From Winogradskyella sp. (GTDB taxonomy: Bacteria; Bacteroidota; Bacteroidia; Flavobacteriales; Flavobacteriaceae): DNA of 18,536 bases. Where the stretch lies: the NCBI GenBank assembly GCA_030149115.1, contig JASBSE010000017.1, forward strand, positions 1 to 18,536, in the 5' to 3' direction. Below the pieces are notes generated by a model that had not been told where the DNA came from, searched no databases, and saw only the letters and a list, made by a program, of their open reading frames with translations. The position numbers and the translations under genes are program-made. Positions within the stretch are counted from its first letter, which is position 1. Each line of letters opens with the position of its first letter. Positions 12,795 through 18,536 of this stretch are shown piece after piece.

Positions 12795-13790
12795 ATGAAT
12801 AGATTCTTACTTTCTTTATTGCTCATTGTGTTTTTCTCTTGTGCTTCGAGAGATGATGACATAACATCTCAAAGCAATAACAATATTAGTAAACCCAAAG
12901 GCTTATTTTCTAGTTCTTTTGGCAATGAATCAGCTCTTGACAATAATCAAGTCAAAGGTTCTTTGATACGTGTAACATGGAGTGATATTGAACCCAGTGA
13001 AGGAAACTATGATTTTTCTATAATAGAGCAGTTTCTTGTTTCAATAAAATCAAGAAACTTAAAATGGAGTTTAGGGGTAATTGCTGGTGGCGATAGTCCA
13101 AATTGGTTAATTGATTCTTATGGAGTAGATTATTTTGAAATTATGGGCTTTGATAATACCTTAAAAAGAATACCAAAAATATGGGACACAAGAGCTAATG
13201 AAAAATTAGCGCTTTTGGCTCAAGCGCTAGCAAACATATATAAAAATGATGAAGATTTGGTATTAGTGTATGTACCTCAAATGACGGCAAACGGAATAGA
13301 AGGCCATTTTAATGGTGTTTCTGCAACAGAATTAACAAACGCTGGGTTTACAGCAGACAGATGGGTAGAATCTGTAAAAGAGACGGCGAATATTTTTGCA
13401 AATGCATTTTCAAATAAAGCCATAGCTGTTGAAGTCCATGACATTATGGATGATACCTCAATACCAAACCGAATTATGACAGACTTATGGAATGATAGCA
13501 CCTTGAACCATCGTGTTGGAGCTGCCATTTGGTGGATTTCCGGAAAGATAACTTACCAACCCAATCTGATAAATGCTCTTAACTCTTTTCAAGGAGATAT
13601 ATATGCACAGGCAATTGGTAGATCTGATCAAACTGAAAGATTTGAAGATAATGATTACACTACCATTTTCAGTCAAGCACAAACAATGGGTGTTAGATAT
13701 ATGGAACTTTGGGAATATGAATTTGTTTACAACACGTTCCCAACTGAATTTGAAAATTTTTATAATTATACAAGCGTAACCTTTGAGTAA
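12795..13790 (+). CDS. lipoprotein with glycoside hydrolase-like TIM barrel
   Basis: This 331-residue exported protein has a lipobox FFSC with Cys16, followed by Asp-rich residues and a Ser/Asn linker to about 33. The body looks like a beta/alpha-barrel glycosidase: LIRVTWSDIEPSEGNYDFS is the classic strand-2 block of clan GH-A enzymes, and WSLGVIAGGDSPNWL is strand 3. YVPQMTANGIEGHFNG with Glu169 fits the acid/base position, and GVRYMELWEYEF with Glu304 or Glu307 fits the late nucleophile strand. I cannot place it in a numbered GH family. It is probably surface or periplasmic. It stands alone on its strand, with the third Crp/Fnr gene 100 bp downstream. Confidence 0.7.
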   Translation: MNRFLLSLLLIVFFSCASRDDDITSQSNNNISKPKGLFSSSFGNESALDNNQVKGSLIRVTWSDIEPSEGNYDFSIIEQFLVSIKSRNLKWSLGVIAGGDSPNWLIDSYGVDYFEIMGFDNTLKRIPKIWDTRANEKLALLAQALANIYKNDEDLVLVYVPQMTANGIEGHFNGVSATELTNAGFTADRWVESVKETANIFANAFSNKAIAVEVHDIMDDTSIPNRIMTDLWNDSTLNHRVGAAIWWISGKITYQPNLINALNSFQGDIYAQAIGRSDQTERFEDNDYTTIFSQAQTMGVRYMELWEYEFVYNTFPTEFENFYNYTSVTFE

Positions 13791-13879
13791 TCTGCTCTAT
13801 AGCAACTAGGGAAAGTGAGGATAATTATTATTGTTTAGAGCAATCTACTCACACACTGTCATTGCAATAAAACTATTCT

Positions 13880-13887
13880 TACCTTTG
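13880..13887 (+). promoter_or_regulatory. -7 box TACCTTTG immediately before the third Crp/Fnr gene
   Basis: TACCTTTG is a perfect match to TAnnTTTG and ends only four bases before the ATG at 13892. Transcription would begin at or within a few bases of the start codon, so the message is probably leaderless. Confidence 0.6.
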
Positions 13888-13891
13888 TAAA

Positions 13892-14467
13892 ATGCATGAA
13901 CAATTAATAAACTTAATTTCTCAAAGCGTAACAATTACCGATAAAGATAAAGTGTTATGCAAGCAGTTTTTTGAGCCTGTACTTTTTCCAAAAAATCGAA
14001 TTATAGAAGAGGAAGGAAGTATTCCTAAACACCTCTATTTTGTAGTATCCGGTTTTGTTCGATTGTTTCATTATAACGACAAAGGCGATGAAGTTACAAC
14101 ACATATCAACTGTCCACCTGGGTTTATCACTTCATATTTCAACTTCATCAATAAAACTAAATCAAACGAAAGTTTAGAGTGCATTACAGAATGTGAACTA
14201 CTTAAAATTACCAAAGAAAATTTGGATATATTAATACAACAAAGTACAGCGTTCAAAGATTTTAGTATATTGGTTTTTCAAGAATCATTGGCATACAATG
14301 AAAACCGTTCAAAAGAATTGGCAACCCTCACTGCAGAACAACGCTATCAAAAACTCATTGAAAACTATCCCCAGATATTATACAATGTTCCTTTGCAATA
14401 CATCGCTTCGTTTTTAGGAATGAACCCCAAAAGTATGAGTCGTATACGAAAACAGGTTGTTAAGTAG
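13892..14467 (+). CDS. Crp/Fnr family transcriptional regulator
   Basis: This 191-residue regulator has an N-terminal beta-roll at about 20-115 (KHLYFVVSGFVRLFHY, KGDEVTTHINCPPGF) and a C-terminal helix-turn-helix, LQYIASFLGMNPKSMSRIRKQV. It is similar in layout to the regulator at 11354 and shares SRIRK in the recognition helix. The -7 box ends four bases before the start codon, so translation is probably leaderless. It converges on the MmcQ/YjbR gene with only five bases between the stops and no terminator. Target and inducer are unknown; the TIM-barrel lipoprotein upstream is the nearest possible partner. Confidence 0.92.
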   Translation: MHEQLINLISQSVTITDKDKVLCKQFFEPVLFPKNRIIEEEGSIPKHLYFVVSGFVRLFHYNDKGDEVTTHINCPPGFITSYFNFINKTKSNESLECITECELLKITKENLDILIQQSTAFKDFSILVFQESLAYNENRSKELATLTAEQRYQKLIENYPQILYNVPLQYIASFLGMNPKSMSRIRKQVVK

Positions 14468-14472
14468 AGGCT

Positions 14473-14832
14473 TCATATTTCTAATTCCAAACGAACCCTC
14501 TTAGGTAATTTAGCTACTACTAAATTATACGATTCATCAATCCATTTGTAAAGCAATGGGTCAGGAATGGAATTATCCATATTAATACGGTTCCAATGGT
14601 TTTTATTCATATATCCGGGTAAGGTCACTGCAGAGTATTTAGCCCGAAGGTCATCTATTCTGTCTGGACTACATTTTACACTAATACTAGCAAAAGTTGA
14701 AACATCGGTTGCTGTGAACATTTTGCCGCCAACCTTAAAAACCAAAACGTTGGGCAGGTTTTTTGGAAAAGGAAAAGATTCCGTTACTCCTCTTTTTTTG
14801 ATGCAATAATTTCTATAGTCCTCTATATTCAT
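14473..14832 (-). CDS. MmcQ/YjbR family DNA-binding-like protein
   Basis: This 119-residue protein of the MmcQ/YjbR family (PF04237, CyaY-like fold) shows the typical blocks MNIEDYRNYCIKKRGVTESFPF, VLVFKVGGKMFTA, ISVKCSPDRIDDLRAKY, VTLPGYMNKNHWNRI and LYKWIDESYNLVVAKLPKR. DNA binding is suggested by the fold of E. coli YjbR, but no biological role is established. It is the second gene of a minus-strand pair: its ATG lies two bases after the stop of the LysR regulator, so the two are cotranscribed. It meets the third Crp/Fnr gene tail to tail. Confidence 0.93.
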   Translation of the reverse strand: MNIEDYRNYCIKKRGVTESFPFPKNLPNVLVFKVGGKMFTATDVSTFASISVKCSPDRIDDLRAKYSAVTLPGYMNKNHWNRINMDNSIPDPLLYKWIDESYNLVVAKLPKRVRLELEI

Positions 14833-14834
14833 AC

Positions 14835-15725
14835 TTATTTAATATTAAGAGCGTTGGTAAGCAGGTTAATTTCGTAATTGTAATTGGTGGTTCTCTTGTT
14901 TACCCATAGTAATTTACAATTCGGTTTTTTATTGTCCATAAGCATCGGCTTTATAACTCCGCTTTCTACAGCATTTTTACCAATATAATCAGGTAATACA
15001 GCTAATCCGTGACCAGCACTCATCGTAGAAACAATATCCCTAAAAGAAGGAAAAACATATTTTGCCATTATTTGTGGTCTACTGTTGAAATTGGTTTTCC
15101 AAAAATCTGTTATGTATGGTAAGTCATTATCATACGCATACCACAATTGATTGGATAACCATTGTTGGATTTCTTTAGCGTTCGTATTGTCCATTTTTTT
15201 AAAAGGAGCATCGTCATACAACTTTTTGGAAGCATAGAGAGATAGTTTGCTTTCCGCTATGAGTGAAAAATCGTGGTCATATCCGGTGTATTCCTTGTCT
15301 GAAACCATTAAATGAATTTTATCTTTTTCTAAATAAGTAATCAGTTCTTCCATGTCGCCAAACTTAAATGTGAGAAACATATTTATTTCTGGCAATTTTT
15401 TTAAAATAAATTGATGGAAAAAATCATAGGAACAACCCACTACGATAGATGGGCAATTTTTGCTGCTTCCTCTCCTGAATTTTTGTTCTGCTTTTTCTAA
15501 TCCTTCAATGAACCCTGCAATTTGTGAATACAAAAATTTCCCGTATTCCGTTGGTAGCATTCTTCGAGCTGTACGCTCAAAAAGTTGCTTTCCTACTTCG
15601 GCTTCCAAAGCCGTTATTTGTTTGCCCACTCCTGGTTGCGACATATACAATTTCTGTGAAGCAGTTGTCAAACTTCCGTACTCGTAAACATATGTAAAAG
15701 TACGATACCATTCTAAATTAACCAT
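14835..15725 (-). CDS. LysR family transcriptional regulator
   Basis: This 296-residue regulator starts at 15725; an upstream ATG at 15800 would add 25 residues unlike the family and overlap the promoter of the divergent gene. The winged helix-turn-helix is at 1-60 (LEWYRTFTYVYEYGSLTTAS, SQPGVGKQITALEAEVGKQLFER). A linker helix follows, then the periplasmic-binding-protein-like effector domain (about 90-296). It is divergent from the azoreductase-like gene with about 100 bp between starts, the standard LysR arrangement, so it probably controls that gene and itself. The effector is unknown; a quinone or aromatic electrophile would fit the neighbour. Confidence 0.93.
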   Translation of the reverse strand: MVNLEWYRTFTYVYEYGSLTTASQKLYMSQPGVGKQITALEAEVGKQLFERTARRMLPTEYGKFLYSQIAGFIEGLEKAEQKFRRGSSKNCPSIVVGCSYDFFHQFILKKLPEINMFLTFKFGDMEELITYLEKDKIHLMVSDKEYTGYDHDFSLIAESKLSLYASKKLYDDAPFKKMDNTNAKEIQQWLSNQLWYAYDNDLPYITDFWKTNFNSRPQIMAKYVFPSFRDIVSTMSAGHGLAVLPDYIGKNAVESGVIKPMLMDNKKPNCKLLWVNKRTTNYNYEINLLTNALNIK

Positions 15726-15824
15726 ATTACTTAAGTTATACAAAACACTAATATAAGTAATTTTAATTATACATATAGCTCCCCTACATTTGCCAAACAT
15801 TATTTAACTTTAAAAACTATAATT
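15726..15824. promoter_or_regulatory. LysR-azoreductase divergent control region
   Basis: A perfect -7 box TACATTTG (15785-15792, plus strand) serves the azoreductase gene, 33 bp before its ATG. About 20-30 bp upstream there is an AT-rich interrupted dyad, TAATT-TT-AATTA within 15756-15771. It could be the LysR site (T-N11-A class), but in such AT-rich DNA it is weak evidence. Confidence 0.55.
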
Positions 15825-16436
15825 ATGTCTAAAACACTTCTAGTTAATTATACTCCACGCATAGGTTCCAATACAAAAAAGCTTGTTGACACTTTTAAAG
15901 CATTTACGAATGGAAATACGGAACTGACGATTTTGGATTTGTCAATTACACCGCCAGATCTTTTGTTATTTGAAACGCTTAATACTTTTTTAAAAGCTAA
16001 TTATTCCGAAGAAACATTAACTAATGAAGAGGAAATGTTACTCAAAAAAAATAACACAATGACCACAGAACTCATACAATCAGATTTTATAGTACTAGCT
16101 TTCCCGATGTATAATTTTTCTGTTCCAGCTACAGTAAAGGCGTGGTTGGATGCAGTGATACAGATGGGTAAAACATTCACGATCAATAGTGAAGGATTTC
16201 AGGGATTATGTTCAAATAAAAAAGCAATGATTCTCACAACAACTGGGTATGAAGTTGGTGAAGCAGATTTTGCTACACCACTTACAAAAACCTCTTTAGG
16301 TTTTATGGGCATTGAGTCTGAAGATGTTGTAATACAAGGTCTCAACCAGTTTCCTGAAAAAGCAGATAAACTTATTGAAGAAGCAAACTTAAGGATAGAA
16401 AACATCTGTAACAGATGGTACCAAAATAGTAATTAA
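15825..16436 (+). CDS. FMN-dependent NADH:quinone oxidoreductase / azoreductase-like
   Basis: This 203-residue flavodoxin-fold protein is of the AzoR / NAD(P)H quinone dehydrogenase type and would carry out two-electron reduction of quinones and azo compounds. TPRIGSNTKKL (10-20) is the FMN phosphate-binding loop. AFPMYNFSVPATVKAWLDAV (92-111) is the signature segment of AzoR proteins, and TTTGYEVGEADF follows at the usual place. The length matches the family. It has its own -7 box and is divergent from a LysR gene. A reductase gene of the extended SDR type follows after 67 bp with its own promoter. Confidence 0.88.
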   Translation: MSKTLLVNYTPRIGSNTKKLVDTFKAFTNGNTELTILDLSITPPDLLLFETLNTFLKANYSEETLTNEEEMLLKKNNTMTTELIQSDFIVLAFPMYNFSVPATVKAWLDAVIQMGKTFTINSEGFQGLCSNKKAMILTTTGYEVGEADFATPLTKTSLGFMGIESEDVVIQGLNQFPEKADKLIEEANLRIENICNRWYQNSN

Positions 16437-16472
16437 GTAACATTTGCGAAGTGCCCTTTAATAATCAATGTT

Positions 16473-16480
16473 GAATTTTG
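16473..16480 (+). promoter_or_regulatory. possible -7 box GAATTTTG for the SDR reductase
   Basis: GAATTTTG matches TAnnTTTG except for the first base, 23 bp before the ATG. No clear -33 element lies at the right distance. Confidence 0.35.
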
Positions 16481-16503
16481 TACCATAATTAAACATTAAA
16501 AAT

Positions 16504-17535
16504 ATGGTACATAAAAAATTAGCATTGGTTACGGGTGCTAACGGACATTTAGGAAATAACTTGGTAAGATTCCTGATTGATAAAGGAATTCCTGTTCGGG
16601 CTTCAGTTCGAAATCTAAAAAACAAAGAACCATTTTTAGGGCTCGATTGTGAAGTGGTACAAGCCGATATTACGGATAAAAAATCATTGGTCAGTGCATT
16701 ACAAGGCGTTGAAACGTTTTATGCGGTTGGAGCAGCATTCAAATTATGGGCTAAAGACCCAAAAAAAGAAATTTATGATGTTAACCTTGAAGGTGCTAAA
16801 CTTCAAATAGAAGCCGCAGCGGAAGCGGGCGTAAAACGAATTGTGTATGTAAGCTCCATTGCTGCGTTAGATTATTCAAGGCTTCCAACGAAAGAAGATT
16901 TTGGTTATAATACAGACCGAAGAGATACATATTATAACTCTAAAAACGACGGGGAAAAGTTAGCATTTGAATTAGCCAAAAAGCATAAAATTGAATTAGT
17001 TGTGGTATTACCATCAGGCATGATAGGTGGTGAGGCATTTGCTCCATTAAATGTTTCTTACAACATTATCAATCTAATTTTGAAAAAAGAAATTCCGGTT
17101 GAAACCAATATTACAATGAACTGGGTTGATGTTAAAGATGTTGCCTTGGGTTGTTATTTGGCTGCAACAAAAGGAAGAACAGGTGAGCGTTATATCTTGG
17201 CCAATGAAAAATGTATGTCTTTAAAGGAAACTACAAGAATTGCACAGGAACTTTATCCAGAACTAAAAATAAAACTTCCAATAGCTGTTCCCAAAGCAAT
17301 ACTCTTTATTGTTGCCTGGTTTATGGAAATTGGAGGCAAAATTAGTGGGAAGACTCCTTTGCTAACAACCAAAGACATCGCAATGTTTTCAGGACTACAA
17401 CAAGATTTTGATATTTCAAAGGCGAGAAAAGAATTGGGATTTAATCCAAAAAATTCAAGCCAAGTTGTAATAGAAGCTATGAAATATTTACAAGAAAATA
17501 AAGAAAAAGAAAACTTGACAAAAGTTAAATTTTAA
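16504..17535 (+). CDS. extended SDR / NAD-dependent epimerase-dehydratase (dihydroflavonol reductase-like)
   Basis: This 343-residue NAD(P)H-dependent protein has an N-terminal Rossmann motif TGANGHLG (10-17). VYVSSIAAL holds the catalytic Ser at about 117-118, and the catalytic pair is Tyr143 and Lys147 (YYNSK). VVLPSGMIGGEAFAPLN after the catalytic region and the NWVDVKDVALG block resemble the dihydroflavonol-4-reductase / 3-beta-hydroxysteroid dehydrogenase branch. It probably reduces a ketone or aldehyde; the substrate is unknown. It lies 67 bp after the azoreductase, on the same strand, and may respond to the same LysR signal by read-through. Confidence 0.9.
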   Translation: MVHKKLALVTGANGHLGNNLVRFLIDKGIPVRASVRNLKNKEPFLGLDCEVVQADITDKKSLVSALQGVETFYAVGAAFKLWAKDPKKEIYDVNLEGAKLQIEAAAEAGVKRIVYVSSIAALDYSRLPTKEDFGYNTDRRDTYYNSKNDGEKLAFELAKKHKIELVVVLPSGMIGGEAFAPLNVSYNIINLILKKEIPVETNITMNWVDVKDVALGCYLAATKGRTGERYILANEKCMSLKETTRIAQELYPELKIKLPIAVPKAILFIVAWFMEIGGKISGKTPLLTTKDIAMFSGLQQDFDISKARKELGFNPKNSSQVVIEAMKYLQENKEKENLTKVKF

Positions 17536-17569
17536 GGTAAGCTTTATTTTAAAAAATCACATCAGAATT

Positions 17570-17786
17570 ATGAACAAAATCAAAAAAATAGTACCAACTT
17601 AGTTTCTTTATTTAATGTGTTTCTCCATAAGCTATCATCTTGCTTATAGTATTGTGTGACTATTCGGATAAAATAAAAGATGAGGTAGATTCAGTTCTTA
17701 AAAAGAGTTTTGACGCTTATGCAGAAAAAGTGATAATCATCTTTAATTTTACTAAATTTTTACCCTTATATATGAAAGTATTATAA
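17570..17786 (+). pseudogene. remnant of a small lipoprotein gene
   Basis: An ATG at 17570 opens a frame of ten codons (MNKIKKIVPT) that ends in TAG at 17600. Further on, in another frame and after a TAA at 17628, the DNA reads AIILLIVLCDYSDKIKDEVD and then SVLKKSFDAYAEKV, ending in TAA at 17784. A basic start, then a hydrophobic run into IVLC and a charged helix, is the plan of a lipoprotein with its Cys at 17655. One stop plus one frameshift separate the two halves, so I read it as a broken gene. It could also be two chance frames, but the lipobox argues against that. Confidence 0.5.
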
Positions 17787-18024
17787 ATCTTTATAAGATA
17801 CTTTCGTATCGAAAAGTTAATGATGACTTTTGCTTAAAGTTTATTTAACTGATTAAATTTATTGATCTCTTCAATTAAAAGGGTCGATATTTTTTCTGTA
17901 CGCTCTACAATTAGGAGTTTCTAGCTTTTTATATGTCGAAGGTTTTTCTTTTAAGATAGATTTTTTAAACTTTTGAATAATTTAATAGATTGGTTCGAGA
18001 ATAGGTCAATATAGTGTACAGATG

Positions 18025-18060
18025 AAAAGCTTCAGTTAAACGCTGAGGCTTTTTTGTTTT
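18025..18060 (+). terminator. intrinsic terminator
   Basis: AAAAGCTTCAG (18025-18035) pairs with CTGAGGCTTTT (18043-18053), with one G-U pair, around a 7-nt loop. A T-rich tail with one G follows. It works for plus-strand transcription; the nearest intact plus-strand gene ends about 490 bp upstream, so it may have belonged to a lost gene. Confidence 0.75.
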
Positions 18061-18148
18061 TAAGTATATTCTATCCTTAAAGTCATCCATTTACTATGGA
18101 TGAATAAAGGGTCAAAATGTAAAAAGTGTATTTTTTTTGGTTTTTATT

Positions 18149-18536
18149 TTACTCACAAGTAAGTGTGATAAAATATTTACCTTTTCCATTAGATGACATG
18201 TCAATTTTTTTAAACCCAAACTGGCGACCGTCAACAGTTTTGCGATGCTCCCCTCCCCAATAGCTCCCTGCACTGTCCTCAGCATAGTAATAGAAAATGG
18301 CATTTTTAGTATCGGCAAGGTAACCTTCTTCGTTTGTTTGTAGATTAAACCATGCTTTGGTAGTCCAGTCATCTGTTTTCATATCTACAATACGTAGTGC
18401 TACTTGTGCTTTTTTACTGCATTTATTTTTAAAGTAGATTTTGTAATAATCTATACGCTTTTCATAGCCTTCACTTGCTTTAGATTCTAACTTGCCATTT
18501 ACCCAAACTTCTTTATCTACTATAGTATTGCCTTTT
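18149..18536 (-). CDS. 3' part of a protein with a DUF1036-like domain (runs off the window)
   Basis: The frame stays open from the stop at 18149 to the window edge, about 129 residues, so the real start lies outside. An internal ATG at 18382 is not the start because well-formed codons continue upstream (DKEVWVNGKLESKASEGYEK, then IDYYKIYFKNKCSKKAQVAL). The pattern of Cys-x-x-x-AQVALRIVD, then WTTKAWFNLQTNEEGYLADT, then IFYYYAEDS and WGGEH resembles DUF1036. That family forms a small beta-sandwich of unknown function, often exported or fused to enzymatic domains. The upstream part is needed to tell whether this is a secreted single-domain protein or a fusion. Confidence 0.6.
   Translation of the reverse strand, partial: KGNTIVDKEVWVNGKLESKASEGYEKRIDYYKIYFKNKCSKKAQVALRIVDMKTDDWTTKAWFNLQTNEEGYLADTKNAIFYYYAEDSAGSYWGGEHRKTVDGRQFGFKKIDMSSNGKGKYFITLTCE

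Larger units (their letters stand above)
17536..18148. other. 613-bp gap: lipoprotein relic, hairpin and terminator
   Basis: No intact gene is seen. Besides the lipoprotein remnant, a hairpin lies at 17774-17805: GAAAGTAT (17774-17781) pairs with ATACTTTC (17798-17805), and TATAAA pairs with TTTATA inside with a two-base AG bulge. The stretch 17810-18020 is AT-rich with stops in all frames I checked and nothing recognisable. A terminator lies at 18025-18060. Confidence 0.5.

Noticed and set aside
13573..13779. A short plus-strand frame inside the TIM-barrel lipoprotein gene
   Set aside because: It lies fully within a well-supported gene in another frame and has no recognisable features.
15726..15800. 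N-terminal extension of the LysR protein to 15800
   Set aside because: The added 25 residues are unlike LysR proteins and would cover the promoter of the divergent azoreductase.
18112..18372. An 86-residue minus-strand gene with frame 18112-18372
   Set aside because: It overlaps, in another frame, the DUF1036-like gene, whose frame is open to the window edge and has far better composition.
1..18536. CRISPR arrays, tRNA or rRNA genes, complete insertion sequences
   Set aside because: I read for regular repeats, tRNA-like GTTCRANNC segments and transposase motifs and saw none; the only mobility gene is the recombinase.

Overview
The window looks like chromosomal accessory DNA from a member of the Bacteroidota, most likely a marine or soil Flavobacteriaceae. 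The evidence is strong AT-richness, almost no Shine-Dalgarno sequences, many boxes matching the Bacteroidota -7 promoter element TAnnTTTG, Bacteroidota-style lipoprotein signals, short Crp/Fnr regulators of about 190 residues, and a SigZ-like sigma factor. The taxon is inferred from these traits only.

Layout. Positions 1-1650 hold a tyrosine recombinase (minus strand) divergent from a small Zn-ribbon protein, with a near-perfect 24-bp palindrome between them. About 500 bp of decayed DNA follows. Positions 2150-3900 hold a lipoprotein serine hydrolase, a small membrane protein and the 3' half of an AlkB-type dioxygenase; the last two are joined by what looks like a deletion. Positions 3970-7600 hold a short-chain dehydrogenase, then an apparent operon of SigZ-like sigma factor, sterol desaturase-type hydroxylase and a second lipoprotein serine hydrolase.

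Positions 7620-10980 form the most coherent unit. A Crp/Fnr regulator, an EamA transporter, a YdhR-like small monooxygenase plus a DUF1348 protein, and a DJ-1/Hsp31-like protein lie in four transcription units. Each unit is preceded by the palindrome TTGTC-N4-GACAA (or a one-base variant). In all four cases the palindrome centre is 29.5 bp upstream of the first base of the -7 box position, the geometry expected of a class II activator site near -41. I read this as a small autoregulated Crp/Fnr regulon, perhaps for electrophile, aldehyde or xenobiotic stress.

Positions 10980-14470 carry two further Crp/Fnr regulators, each near an unrelated gene (a metallo-beta-lactamase fold hydrolase and a TIM-barrel lipoprotein), plus a decayed membrane-protein gene. 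Positions 14470-17540 hold a minus-strand LysR regulator with an MmcQ/YjbR protein, divergent from an azoreductase-like flavoprotein, followed by an extended SDR reductase. The last kilobase holds a decayed lipoprotein gene, a terminator and the 3' part of a minus-strand gene that runs off the window.

Overall this is a patchwork of monocistronic or two-gene oxidoreductase, hydrolase and transport units, many paired with their own regulator, with several gene relics that point to repeated insertion and deletion. I see no tRNA, rRNA, CRISPR array or complete insertion sequence.
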